Counted from the stretch's first letter, positions 25,451 through 36,616 are shown. The stretch: 64,000 nt of DNA from Ailurus styani (GCA_002007465.1 LNAC01000031.1:4419705-4483704), one strand, 5' to 3'. The notes: generated by a model from the letters alone, not told the origin. Numbers and translations: made by a program.

Positions 25451-25650
25451 AAAAAGGCATACACCTGAAACTTATATAATGTTATATGTCATTTATACCA
25501 ACAAAAACCCCAAGGAAATATCATAAGTAAAGTAGGGTTCATGGTCATTCTGGAGGCAGAAGGCAGAGCAAACGGGCCCTTTTTTCCCTTATAGAGGGTA
25601 CAAGGAAACAACATGGATTCACATAACCACATTTATACACTCCACATGTA

Positions 25651-25653
<3 letters not shown>

Positions 25654-25695
<42 letters not shown>
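25654..25695 (+). repeat. (CA)n microsatellite
   Basis: About 21 perfect CA units. Confidence 0.97.
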
Positions 25696-25697
<2 letters not shown>

Positions 25698-25884
25698 CCT
25701 CATACTGCCTCATCCTTTCCCAGCTGTATGCTCCTAGGATCTTCAAGCTGAAGGCTGACCATACCCTAAGTTGACCCCAAGTGAGAAGCTCCGCAGAAGT
25801 CTTATCCTGACCTGGAAATGATGCTGGAGTAGTTGACTCTCATGCCCCACTCTGGCATGTGGGGTGAGGTCCAAGGTGCCTAGG

Positions 25885-26251
25885 CCTTTGTGTTAGTTCT
25901 CTATCACAGTGCAACAAATCACCCCCAAACCTATCCATCTAAAATAAGAGGCATTTTTTTTTTTATTTCATAGTTTTTGAGAGTCAGAAAGTCAGGAACA
26001 ACTGGATGGTTCTGGTTCAGGATCTGTCATGAGATTGCAGTTAAGATGCTGGCTGAATTGCGGTCGTCTGAAGGCTTGACTGGGGCTGAAGGATCTCCTT
26101 TCAAGATGGCCGACACAGTGGCTGTTGACTAGAGACCTTGACTCTTTACCACATGGACTTCTACACGGGGCTATCTGAGTGCCTACACAATATAGCCTCA
26201 GGCTTCCCTTAGAGTAAGAGATCTGAGAGCAAGGCAGAAGCCACAATGTCT
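25885..26251 (-). mobile_element. MLT1-type MaLR LTR, truncated
   Basis: The antisense LTR begins TGTGTTAGTTCTCTATCAC and includes CTGTCATGAGATTGCAGTTA, TTTCAAGATGGCCGACAC and GCAGAAGCCACAATGTC, all MLT1 landmarks. Its far end is interrupted by the SINE tail at 26252. Confidence 0.65.
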
Positions 26252-26305
26252 TTTTTAAAGATTTTATGTATTTATTTTAGAGAGGGAGAGAGAGAACAGG
26301 GTTGG
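26252..26305 (-). mobile_element. CAN SINE tail fragment
   Basis: TTTTTTAAAGATTTTATGTATT, then AGAGAGGGAGAGAGAGAAC is the antisense 3' half of a SINE. The head is missing. Confidence 0.65.
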
Positions 26306-27109
26306 GGGTGAGGGTCACTGAGCCTCCTACCCACCTTCCTACCTCCAAACTTCCTGAGAGCCAGGAAAAATAAATCCCTAATCAAAACTAGTTTGAATTG
26401 GGTCTTCTGCTAATTTCCACCTAAAATATCCAAACTGATAAATCTGGTTGAAGGCTAGGGATATAAAAAAGCTGGGGTATTATATTCTGCTTGTTAACAT
26501 GATACTCTGAAATCTAAATCTATGTGCTTTCCCTCAAAGTACCCTAGAATACCTTAAGGGAAATCCAAGTCACAGCCCAGGGGAAGTCCTTAACTTTCCA
26601 TCCCTCTCCAGCCACATCCATTCCATAGGATATAGGTATAATGCCCTGTGAGCTATCCTACCTTCGCACCAAGGTCTGGGAAAGATAGAAACCTAATGGC
26701 ACTTCCTTAGTGGTTCCCCCAGTAAAGAGATTCCTAATAAAGGGCTTAGTGTGCTTTGACATGATTAGGTTATGGAGATCCGAGGAGTAGTGCTTATTCC
26801 CTCCCATGAAACCAATAGCAAGAGTAAGAGCTACCTGTGGTAAAACGCCTGGAATGGTCAAGGATACAGTCTTGAACTTAAGTGACAGGAATAAACCTCA
26901 GTGGAATCCAGAGACTTTTCAGTCCCCTGTATTAGTAGGTAATAATAACTAGACAGAGACTGAGCCTGGATGTTAGAAAAGGTGGCAAAAAGGGAGAATT
27001 TCCAAATATATGGCAGAACCTGCTGGGAAGCATCCTAGAATTCTGACCCTGGTTGAAACTTCAAGTCTTCCAAGTCAGGGACCCTCACCTTATTCCTCTA
27101 GTCTTCTGG
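26306..27109. other. Intergenic sequence, possible LTR-like end
   Basis: CTTCCTGAGAGCCAGGAAAA and a following 'aactagtttgaattgggt' resemble the 3' end of a mammalian LTR, but I cannot name it. No coding gene is recognised. A 67-codon - strand frame at 26658-26861 has no recognisable motif. Confidence 0.4.
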
Positions 27110-27220
27110 GATCCCAACCCTTCAAGGTTGCTATGAGGTTTAGAGATGATGTCTGGAAAGCCCCTAGCTCCAAGCCTGACACACAGTAGGGACAAAGTAA
27201 GCAGTAGCTCTCTGTGTGAA
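27110..27220 (+). repeat. MIR SINE relic, 3' part
   Basis: GTTGCTATGAGGTTTAGAGA, GCCTGACACACAGTAGGGAC fit the MIR 3' half. Confidence 0.55.
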
Positions 27221-27879
27221 TGAGTTCAGCGCTGAGCAGCACTGTGTGGAGATGGAAGATGGAAGGGGAGGAAACAATCCAACCAAAGGGATGGCAGAAT
27301 CAGAGTCACTGGTCTTCTGTGGTCAAGTCTAGAGCTGTCCAGAGAGAGAGCTCACGAAACACACTCAGACTCTGAAAAAAGGCACAGCCTCACACTGTAA
27401 TTTTGATGTGTCTGAGGTCGGAAAGGACTGCTGGTAACAGGTCTCATTCACTTGAACTGCTACAGCCGCACCATGAGAGCGGCCATGATTAGTCTAGGAA
27501 ATCTTCTCAGAATGATGGCAGCCCTCCACCTGCTGAGCTGCCCCTTCACACCACGTCAAGCCTTGTGGAAACCAGGAGCAGTCCCAAGGTGAGTGCTGAG
27601 GGATTCCAAAAAGGTTGGCCTGCTTCAAAAGCATTTCTTAGAGCCTTTCTGTGGTCAAAATGCATTTAGCAACCCAATGTGTTACTTGGGACATGAGACA
27701 CAGTCATTAATTAATCATTTAACTGCAAATCTATCCATTATTGAAATACCCCTAGTACAGCCCATGTGTAGAGTCCTCAACATTTAGCCTGGCAAAGGAT
27801 GTCTGTCATCTGTTTGCTCAGCAGCTGTGTCTCTCTGCTCTCCCTGACCTTAAGCCCTACATGGTCTGTACACACACAG

Positions 27880-28228
27880 CGACATCCAAAACCAAGTGCC
27901 ACTTATGTCCCTCTTGCTTTTCCTCCTTCCTCTGCTCACAGTGCCCTTCCCTACCTTGTAGACTCACAAACATCTCATCTCTCAGGATTCAGCCTAGCTT
28001 ACCTTTGTCAACCTTTTCCTAGCACGCTGCAGGCAGGAATAACCACTCTGTCTTGGTCACCCCAGTGCCCACGCATACTTCTATTAGACTACTTAGAATA
28101 CTTTATAACACCCATGTCCATTTCTTGCATCCCTACCAGACTATAAACCTCTAAGGACTGGGGCTGTATGAAATGGATGTTTGTGTCTGGCTCAGAGTAG
28201 TTGATTTAAAAACATTTGTTGGATGGAG
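27880..28228 (+). repeat. L2 LINE relic, 3' end
   Basis: Landmarks of the L2 3' region appear in order: the block around 27995-28025 (CTTACCTTTGTCAACC), CTACCAGACTATAAACCTCT, CTGGCTCAGAGTAGTTG and the terminal AACATTTGTTGGATGGA. Confidence 0.65.
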
Positions 28229-29360
28229 GCCTGCGTGATAAGGACCGGGGTGTCTCTGTTGATCTTCTGGGATGAAGGCCCTCTCCTTGCCCTCAAAGAG
28301 CTCACTGCAGATGATAGAAGACAAGCAACAAAGGACAATGAGATGGAGTAAGTCAGCCACAGCATGTGAACCCAGCTGTGGGGATTATGAACTCATCTGA
28401 GGGTCACCCATTCTGGTGGAGAAAAGAGGCATGTGCTCAAGGATACTTCCTACAGAGGTCAACACATGATCTGGATCCTGGACCAGGGGAGTGAGCCGCA
28501 CAGGAAGGGGAGGGAGGAGCACGTCAGGCAAGAGAGTAGCAAGCAATGACGGTGTGAGCAGCAGTGTGCAAACGGCTCTGACTCCACCCAGCTGGAATAA
28601 AAGGAGAAATGTGGGGGAAAGGCAGTGGTACAGCTAAAGAGGCAGGGAGGACCCATCACACAGGGCCACAACCCCTCTAAGGAATCTGCAGTTTTTCCTA
28701 AAGAAAAATGGAAAGCTTCTAAGAAAAAGAGAGAACATGCTAAGATTTGCAAATACAGAGACCACCTCAGGAGCAGGTGGAGCCAGGCCGTGAGGCCAAG
28801 ATGGAGATTGTAGCAAAATCTAGCAGACAACTGATGAAGGCAGGTTGAAGGCAGGTTGAAGGCAGGGCAGTCAGGATGAAAAGGGCGTTCGGACTGGAGG
28901 GAGCCAGGGGAGGCCAAATTGTTAGTCTGGTCACTCTGTATAAACAAAAGCGGGGGCACGGAGAGGGGAAATGGCCATACAGATGCCACCCCCCACCGAA
29001 ACCCATCAACAGGGCAGATGCTGGTGCTCCTGGGAACATGCATACAGATGGAAGAGAGGAGGCTGGCTTTAGTTTTGTTCACACTGAGGCTAACACTTCT
29101 TAGAAAACCCTGGGGGGTTTTCTCAGTAGGCAATGAGCTGCCCATTCCTGAGGCTTAGGAGAGACATCTAGACAGGAAAAATAAACGTGGTACTCCTAAG
29201 CAAACAGGTGCTAGCTGGAACTACGTGGGCAGATCATATCTTTCAAGGAGGTTGTGTGCACAGTGAGAAGAGGATCAAGCCCCAGGATATACCACATGTG
29301 TGGGCAAAATTCTTGAGAAAGAGTCTGAGACACAATACCCAGAGATATAGGAAGAATTTA
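28229..29360 (-). repeat. Possible antisense L2 relic
   Basis: CTTGCCCTCAAAGAGCTCAC and, farther on, AAGCCCCAGGATATACCAC resemble antisense L2, but divergence is high and the extent is uncertain. Overlapping long - strand frames here (to 228 codons at 28459-29145) arise from this purine-rich sequence and have no recognised domain. Confidence 0.35.
28836..28867 (+). repeat. Three-copy 10-bp tandem repeat
   Basis: GAAGGCAGGTT is repeated three times, the last copy diverging to GAAGGCAGGGC. Confidence 0.9.
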
Positions 29361-31699
29361 AAAAAAAAAAAGAAAGCAAGCCGCAAATGACCTTCTGGAG
29401 AAGAGAGCTTTGAGAGGGGATGTTGACCTGTGTGGTCAAGTCCTACAAAGTGGCAAGTCAGGAAAAAGCCTGAAACATGTTCGTGTGTGGCCAAATTTTC
29501 CTGGCCCTCACCAGCCTTTGGGTCTACTCAGGGTCACATGAATAGTACCGGCCACCATTTCACACACATCACTGGCTTGGTGCCAACCATCTGCAGAGCA
29601 AGACCTCCACTCCCTAAAGAGAAGTCCTCGCTTCCCAGAATTTCTCTGAGTGCCTGGGAGGGCAGTGCCCGGCCCCAAGAAGAGTGCCCGTGTGCTCCTC
29701 CACACACACCAGCATCTGATGTCCACTGCACTTGAGGACAGGGCCTCCCCGCAGCCCCCGTGAGATGCCCCCGAGATTAATGGGTTCCATCTCTTTAAAT
29801 GCCAAAGAGATGCATCTTCATGATGCCAAAGCGGCAGAGTATTCTAAGCTCTGACCTCTTCCCTGAACTGAAGTCACAGCATTTTCTGAGAAATGAAGAG
29901 GATGCCCCCTATTTGTCATCTGTTTGTGCTCCATGTCTCACAGAGTCCCTCAGGAAAATGCCTTCTCCACCTGTTTGCCCATCTGTCCTAAGGCCGCAGA
30001 CACCAGTCCCTGGGGGCTGAGCTGTGGAGCAGACCACAGAGTCTCCCCGTATCCTAGGTGCTGCCCCAGGTACCCAAACCCCCAAGGGACCCTGTGTGCA
30101 GAGCTCTTTTGGGAAGTTCACTCCACCAATTTACCAAAAACTCCACACCCACACTTGTGAGTTAGTCTCTTAGGACACCTGGCCACACAATGACTTAGCA
30201 AAGGAAAAAGTTTGGGCAGAAGGGCTGATAACCAGGTCAGATTACAATGAGGTGAGGAAAGAGTGGGAGGTGGGGAACTACAGACAGCCAACAGAACAGC
30301 AAGTTTCCTGACACTTGGTTGTGGGGAAAGGGCGGAGGCAAGAGAGCAGGGTGGAAGGAGATGAAAGGTGGTAAGTGGTTTTCAACCAGGAGAGACTTGA
30401 ACAGAGTTGCATGCTGGTGAAAAAGAGCCCCAGAGAGGCACAGGCGAACCCCAGACAGTGAGAAGACAAAGGCTCTGAGGAAACAGCCAGGTACAAGGCC
30501 TGCTAATGAACCTTGGGCCCAGGGAACAGAAGGGGCACCCTACCCCTCCAGGTCCCCGCCCCCTGGGGCGGAGCCTGGCCACAGGAGCCACAGCTAAAGG
30601 AAGGAAGTGGGTGGAAATGGTGAGAGAATCTGCCCTGTGCTTAGGAAGGAGAATGGGGAAGCCAGGGGCAGGGCACTCCAAGCCCTGAGCGGGACAAGCT
30701 GCCTCAGGCCCCCAGCCCCTAAGCACATTCTTTTTGTTGACAGAGATCTCAGTAGCTCCCTCTCTGTGACTCAAAATCTGGGTTTCTCATTTTGCCATTT
30801 AATTTAGTGATAGTTAGAGCTGCTTCTGGGAGTCCATCTTCTTCCCTCTGTGGATCATATGATGCTGGGGGTTATTCCACTGACATGACAATCCATGCAA
30901 GGGTCCCTCGCTGGCCCCAGCCCTTCCCTCCTGAAAGAGTTTCAGTATAAAAACTTCCTGCAGAAAAGAAGGACTCACTTTTAAAAGTGGTGTTTCCTGG
31001 ATTGGTTGATTTAACTTACTGCACTCAGAGGGGTCAGAACTGAACTTAGAACAGAAGACTCTGCTCCCCCCACCAGGGACTGTGGGCCTTGCTGAGGAGA
31101 ACATCACAGTTTCCAGTGCCACAGCCCCTGGTTGAGGTGAATGTGGTAGCCGAGTTATTACACCACTTCATTCCCAAACACTGAAAACAAAGGGGGCACA
31201 AATGGAGGGTTAAACAGAGAAAAAGACACCCCTTGAATTACAGTTTGAAATGGGGGTGTGTGTTGGAATTGCTTTCATGGTAAACTGATGTTCAAGGGTC
31301 CCAAATTCAAATGCTCATGGCCCTAAAGAAGCAGGTGTCTGGAAGACAGGAGCTAGCCTGTGGCTGGTAGCAAACGGGAGTCCCTACCGTCCGCCCTGCT
31401 GAGGGGATGCTGCCACAAGTCAGTGTGACCTGGCTTTTAAGAGAGAGGTTGCGAGACCAGATCCTTCTGTGAAATCTCCAGATTTTTAAGGGTTGGGAGC
31501 TAATTCCGTTAAAGCAATCACAAACACAAACACCCATCCACAGGGCCAAGCCAAATGTCCTCTGAGCCACGTCAAGATGGAAGCAAAGTCCCAATTTCAG
31601 TTTCACTTCCTCTAACGTGATTTCCATGTTTCGTGAGTGATTCTGTAGCCACGTGAGTGTTGGTGGGTCTGAGAGGGAAACCAAAGACTGGACTCCCGA
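29361..31699. other. Intergenic sequence upstream of GLRX
   Basis: No gene is recognised and I see no clear interspersed repeat. Moderately GC-rich parts near 30.5-30.7 kb give overlapping frames without known motifs. Distal GLRX regulatory elements could lie here but cannot be read from sequence. Confidence 0.45.
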
Positions 31700-32065
31700 G
31701 AAGTCACTGCTGGCTCAGCCCCCTCCCCCGGGCTGGTCTGCACACTCGAGGCTTCCCCGAAGGGTAATTTGACTAGCTCTCTGCCAAAGGGTGGGAGCTT
31801 CTGGAAAAGCTGAGGACAATACGGACACCCTGGGCATAGTTATTGATGAACAACAAGTGTGCCTTCCCGGGCATCTCCAGCTGGTGAATCATGCGGGCCT
31901 GACATGACATCGGAGCTGTCTCTTTAAAACCCGAGCACGCTCCCGGGCAAACTCCGCCTCTGGGGAGGTTCCTTTAAATGCGAGCCAGCTGGCCGGGCCA
32001 CCGGTCTACACCCGAGCAATACCGGCAATTGAGGACTCCTGCTCAGGAGGCAGCTGCCTGTCAGC
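31700..32065 (+). promoter_or_regulatory. GLRX: GLRX promoter and 5' UTR
   Basis: This GC-rich segment sits directly upstream of the GLRX start codon. Two TATA-like motifs are visible: CTTTAAAAC at about 31922-31930 and TTTAAAT at 31973-31979, with a CCGCC box between them. They predict start sites near 31950 and near 32003. A partial match to the small-Maf/NRF2 type element (TGCTGGCTCAGCC, 31708-31720) lies upstream. It differs from the palindromic consensus at two positions, so it is only suggestive. The 5' UTR from 32003 would be about 63 nt without an upstream ATG. A start from the upstream TATA would include an ATG at 31978. These are motif readings; no start site is demonstrated. Confidence 0.65.
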
Positions 32066-32272
32066 ATGGCTCAAGAGTTCGTGAACAGCAAAATCCAGCC
32101 GGGGAAGGTGGTCGTGTTCATCAAGCCCACCTGCCCCTACTGCAGAAGGGCCCAAGAGCTCCTCAGCCAACTGCCCTTCAAACAAGGGGTTTTGGAATTT
32201 GTCGACATCACGGCCACCAGTGACACAAGCAAGATTCAAGATTATTTGAAAACGCTCACAGGAGCCAAAACG
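32066..32272 (+). CDS. GLRX: Glutaredoxin-1, coding exon 1 (residues 1-69)
   Basis: This exon encodes the first 69 residues of glutaredoxin-1, a small thioredoxin-fold enzyme that reduces protein-glutathione mixed disulfides with electrons from glutathione. The dithiol active site Cys23-Pro-Tyr-Cys26 follows the beta strand KVVVFIK and is preceded by PT, as in vertebrate GLRX. Residues 45-52 (FVDITATS) form the next conserved strand. The exon ends exactly at a codon boundary (ACG, Thr69) followed by GTGAGC, so the intron is phase 0. The ATG at 32066 has A at -3 and G at +4, a strong initiation context, and gives the expected N-terminus MAQEFVN. Residue 8 is Ser, where the human protein (from memory) has Cys. 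Reading through into the intron would give an unrelated 15-residue tail and a stop, so splicing to 36503 is needed for a functional fold. Confidence 0.97.
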
Positions 32273-32407
32273 GTGAGCTCTGAAAGGCTGGGCAGCAGGT
32301 TCTCAGATTCCCTTTTCTAGTGGGGGCTGTGCAGGGGATCCGCCTGTGCCTTTCTCTAGGACACCGCTAGGGCTCCGTCCCTCAAGGCGCCACCGCCGGA
32401 GGCCTCT

Positions 32408-32423
32408 GGGGGGGGGGGGGGGG
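32408..32423 (+). repeat. Poly(G) run of 16 in GLRX intron 1
   Basis: Sixteen consecutive G after GGCCTCT, followed by ACTGGGCAGCTGGG. Such a run can form a G-quadruplex in DNA or in the pre-mRNA. Its exact length is the kind of feature sequencing handles poorly. Confidence 0.9.
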
Positions 32424-33469
32424 ACTGGGCAGCTGGGCTGCAGCCAGAGGTCCTCGCAGACCCTGTGCTGCACGTCTGGGTCAGCGGGCCCAGCAGCTGT
32501 CCCGGGGTGGGGGAGCTATCTGCAGTCTTTGTTTCAAGCGTTGCCGGGAAATGACAGTTTGCAGTTTACGGGGCTGGGGTTGGAAGGTGGGGTACAGGGG
32601 CCCAGGTGACCTGTGCATTTCTATTACTGAACGTGGGAATCGTATGCACTCTTTCTTCTGGGTTCACTTGGCCAAGCGGGATTTGTTGTCCTTCAGTCTT
32701 TTCTCTAAGCTTGCTTTAACCATATAACCCAATTAGCTCATTCTTCCCTATCTTATCTAACTCCTCCCACTGGAAGAATCTAAAGGTTCCTGATTTGCCC
32801 CTTCTCTGAGATGCTTCCAGGCCTGTGCTGGTAGGAAGTTCAGGGGCCAGAGTTCCGGCCTGGCTCTCACAGTGTGATCCCGGGCAAGACACCACCTGGG
32901 TGTCCCCCAAGGACCTCCCCTGATGCGAGACCAGAGGAGAGCGAGGGACCACCAAGTCCCCTTCGCTCTCGATAGACGGTGAGCCCCTCTAAGAACTGTT
33001 TTTCTCTACCTAAAAAGGCTTCCTCTGCCTCAGCACCCCTGGCTTCTGGCGGAATGGCCAAACAGCTTGCCTGAGTCCTCTGGCGCCGGGTGGGCTAGGG
33101 GCCAGTCCACCAGCTCACCCCAGCCCCACTCAGGATGCACATTCTCAGACACAGTGTTTGCAGAAGTAAATACCTACTTAGGTTTGAGTTGGACTTACAG
33201 GCTTTTGTCTGGGTTCTGAGCATAAAGCACTGGAAGCTGTTTCTCCTTGCCTCTCCAGTCAGAGAGCAGTATTTTGGCACAGAGGGAGGCTAAACCTGCT
33301 ACCCTATTGCTTCCAGGGCCCCAGCTGCGAGCTGAGTACTCCTGTGTCTGAGGGGTGCTTGCAGCGAAGGACACAGTGGTCAGAGACACCTGCTGCCTGC
33401 GTCCTGAGAGCCAAAGGCCAAGGCAGGCACTGCCAAGGACCCCGCTGTGATGGGTGGACCCCTCTCAGC

Positions 33470-33965
33470 CAGTGGCCCCCAAACCTTGCTGCACATTGGC
33501 ACCACATGGGGAGCTTTTAAAAAATCTGGACGCCTAAGCCATTCTCCATATCAGTTAAATCGGAGGTGAGAGCCAGGAATCAATAGTTTTAAAGATCTCC
33601 AGATCAAAGGGTACAAACTCTCAGTCATAAGATGGGGAAATTCTGCACATCTAGCAGACAGCAGGATGACTATAGTTAATAACGCTGCATTGTATGCTTG
33701 AACTTGGCTCTGGAGGAGATTTTAAGTGTCCTTAACACACAGAGACAAAAGTTAAGTATGTAAGGTGATGGACCCGTTAATTAACTTGATTGTGGTGATC
33801 ATTTCAAAATGTGTATGTATATCAAATCATAATATTATAGATCTTACATACATACAAATTTGTCAATTATACCTTAACAAGGCTGGAAAAATATACTTCA
33901 TTTTCTACAAAAAAAAAAAAAGATCCCCAGGTAATTCCAACATGCAATAAATTTTGAGAGCTCCT
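33470..33965 (+). mobile_element. MER5-like hAT element, split by an L1 fragment
   Basis: The left part (33470-33602) contains GCACATTGGCACCACATGGG and a 'gagccaggaatcaatagtttt' run. The right part (33920-33962) continues GGTAATTCCAACATGCAAT and ATTTTGAGAGC, together giving the MER5A order. It is interrupted by the L1 piece listed next. Confidence 0.7.
33592..33930 (+). mobile_element. L1 3' end fragment inserted in MER5, with TSD
   Basis: The L1 body (33603-33919) includes GACTATAGTTAATAACGC, TAATTAACTTGATTGTGGTG and a poly(A) tail. The flanks AAGATCTCCAG (33592-33602) and AAGATCCCCAG (33920-33930) are the TSD. It lies in GLRX intron 1, in the sense orientation. Confidence 0.85.
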
Positions 33966-34800
33966 TGTCAGCCTGGTAGCATCTCTTCTCTAGTTGGAGA
34001 AACCCCTTCATGCAGTCATTCGGCACATTTTTTTTCCCTATTCATAAAGCAACAGTTTGTCTTCTAGTGTTTTAAGTTTGTTTTTGAATTCTTAAAAAGA
34101 CCTTTCACAGGTTCTTGAGCCCTGAATGCATCCCTCCGAGGAAGGGCCTTAGGGGGGACATAGCCAGGGAGGGGCGAAGAGCTCGGGAAGTAGCTGAGTC
34201 CTTGGCTCCAAGCGAACACCCTAGAGCACAGAAGCTGCCTAGCTGGGGCTGGGGTTGGAGAAAGGTACACCAGGCCCATCCAGGCCCCAGGACCATAAAG
34301 TGTGTTTTTATGATGGCAATTCTCTTTCTGCTCCGTGACGGTAAGAGACTCTCAGGTTCCTGGAAGAGGCCCTGGGGCCCTGAGGGGAGGACACAGGGCA
34401 CGTGCTTCTCCATCCTTCCTCCCTCCTCAGCCAGAATCAAGACAAAGCCACTGGGTCACCACAGCTCTCCACACTGCCCCGCGCACCTGTGGTCCACCTC
34501 CTTTCAGAGGTTCCAGGAACCGCTCTGCTGAAAGCGGTTTTGCTGGAGGGTGGGCGGAAGGGCAGGGGGCCTTTCAGCTCTCAGGCAAACCAGCCTCTTG
34601 GCCAGGTGGGGTCTAAGGAGAGGCCTCCTTGCTCCTCAGGGCACCCTCTCCAACTAATTCAAACCCTCTCGGCCAACACCCTGGCCACAGGTGGGGCTGT
34701 GGCAAGCAGCAGGAGTCGTGACCATCACTCAGTTCTTTTTGAAAATACGAACGTTCAAGAGTGAATATATCTCCTCCTTGTTTAAAGCTTATTAGATTTC

Positions 34801-34974
34801 AGGGCGCCCGGGCTCTTGGTTTCAGCTCAGGTCAAGATCTCGGGGTCAGGAGATCCAGCCCTGCTCAGGCGCCGTGCTCGGCAGGGAGTCTGCTTGAGAT
34901 CGTTTCCCCCTTCCCCTTCCTCCCCCGACGCATGCGTTCGCTCTCTCTGTCCAATTAATACATAAATAAAGCTC
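34801..34974 (+). mobile_element. CAN SINE in GLRX intron 1
   Basis: The head GGGCGCCCGGGCTCTTGG and body CAGCTCAGGTCAAGATCTC lead to GCTCTCTCTGTCCAATTAAT and a short ATAAATAAA tail. It is moderately diverged and CpG-rich. Confidence 0.85.
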
Positions 34975-36502
34975 AGATGGTTTCTACTTCATTAGGCAAT
35001 GCCTTTAACAGGAGGAGCTTTGCAGCATAATTATATTAAAATTACACTGGGATTCTGTTCTAGTCACAGCTACGCTGACCACAGCCAGGTGTTCCCCGGG
35101 TGATAAAAGCCAAAAGACCCCCAGTAATCTGGAGGAGTGGGAGATTTGTTTCCTCTAAAATAATGGAAGGACCCAAGGGAAAACTTAGATTTCTGACCTC
35201 CTCTTTTCGAAGCTATAAAAACGATGTTGCCTTGCTGGCGTTCCCCATTTACGAGGTCCCCACGCGGCCATGGGCCAAGTAGGGCAGGCAGTGCTGTCAG
35301 TGACTGGAGAGGACACTTGTGCCCTTTCTCACTGACGTGCAGTTTTGCGAGCTCTTTCCCAGTCTCCAGACACAGGAGATAGCCATGAAAATGTGGTGCA
35401 GATTCATGTACTATTTGGCCTTCATTTTTAAAGCTCACTCCCACCCAGAACACCTTCTTAATAAAAACACTGTAAGAACTTACTGAAGTAATTCAGCCCT
35501 CTTTCTCATCTCTCTCATGCTGTAAAAGATTCACTTGAATCGTGACGCCTTCTGAGGAAAATCCAATGCTTTGAAAATATTTTTACTGCCTCCTGTCTTT
35601 CATCTCTCCTGCCCCTTGGGGTAGGTTGTTAGGGTTCAGGAAGAGGCCCTGCTTGCTTTTCAGTCAGGTGACCCGTACTGTTTGTTTCTTCAGGGCCAGT
35701 CAGGTTTTTGGTACAAGTTGGCCTGAAGGTGTCTGGGCCACAGTGAGAGGACTTCCTCCTCCCGTCAGGACTCTAAAAACACTCAGGAAGCTAGCAGCAG
35801 GGAGGGAGCCTAAGTGTGACTGGAGAGGATCACATTCAGCAGGGATAATGACTGTCAGCCCGGCTTGCCTTGGGGGACCCACACATGGCAGAGGTGGAAC
35901 CAAACCAAACCCTTACTCCCAGAGCGACAGCCGTTGAATATAGGATGACAGGGGAGGGATGGAAAAATAGGAGAGTCACATGCCATCACCCCTTCCCCAG
36001 CTGAGGACAGACTTCACAGCAGAGAGAGATGCCTAATATACTGTGAATCTAACAATCAGGGACCGGAGACCGAACGCAAATCCTTTCCCAGCTGTGTTTA
36101 GAAACCAACTCCCTCCTGGTTGTCCTGGCTCAGCCTCAGGGCTCAGGTGTGGTCCCAGCTACAGAGAAACCAGAATTCAACCAGGGTGGTCTAGCTGCAC
36201 CCAGCCAAAATTCTCTCCCTGAAATGTGTATCTCAAGAATGAAATTTTAAAGTATTTTGACAAGTTAGACAATCTCACGCACTGCATTCTCCATAGGAAA
36301 GACATCTTGGCTTACCAACATTCTTAAGGAAAAATTTTACGCTTATAACAAAGTTCTGACCTGAAAGAACATACGTGAGGAGGTTGGAAAGTAATGGTAA
36401 AAGCTTTGGATAATGGGAAATTTTTTAAAGGAAGGAAAAATGTCATTCTTCCTAACCTAGTAATGAAGGTCCTTACCTATCTTAGCTTGTTTGCTTTTCT
36501 AG

Positions 36503-36616
36503 GTACCTCGGGTCTTTATTGGTAAAGACTGTATAGGTGGATGCGATGATCTGATGGAAATGCATCAGAGCGGGGAACTGTTGAAGCGGCTCAATCAGAT
36601 GGGAGCTCTGCAGTAA
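36503..36616 (+). CDS. GLRX: Glutaredoxin-1, coding exon 2 (residues 70-106 and stop)
   Basis: This exon completes glutaredoxin-1. After the acceptor TTGCTTTTCTAG it reads VPRVFIGKDCIGGCDD and ends in NQMGALQ followed by TAA at 36614-36616. Thr69-Val70-Pro71 across the splice junction is the conserved TVP cis-proline loop that binds glutathione. Gly81-Gly82 is the conserved glycine pair, and Cys79 and Cys83 are the additional cysteines typical of vertebrate GLRX. The joined protein is 106 residues, the same length as the human protein. Only 6 nt of UTR follow before a consensus donor (AG|GTGAGT at 36623), close enough that the stop should not trigger nonsense-mediated decay. Nothing is broken or missing. 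Confidence 0.97.
   Translation, partial: VPRVFIGKDCIGGCDDLMEMHQSGELLKRLNQMGALQ

Larger units (their letters stand above)
32273..36502 (+). other. GLRX: GLRX intron 1
   Basis: This 4.2 kb phase-0 intron has a GTGAGC donor and a CTTTTCTAG acceptor. It contains a 16-base guanine run 136 nt from the donor, a MER5-like hAT fragment interrupted by an L1 3' end (33470-33965), and a CAN SINE at 34801-34974. I see no further coding exon. The remaining sequence, including the GC-rich first 300 bp and 34975-36500, shows no element I can name. Confidence 0.85.

Noticed and set aside
25654..25695. Tandem array considered as CRISPR-like
   Set aside because: Plain CA microsatellite without spacers, in a mammalian genome.
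26658..26861. 67-codon - strand frame possibly from an endogenous element
   Set aside because: No recognisable retroviral or cellular motif, and it stands alone.
28459..29145. 228-codon open frame on the - strand
   Set aside because: Its low-complexity leucine/serine/cysteine-rich composition reflects antisense purine-rich repeat-like DNA. No domain or start context supports a gene.
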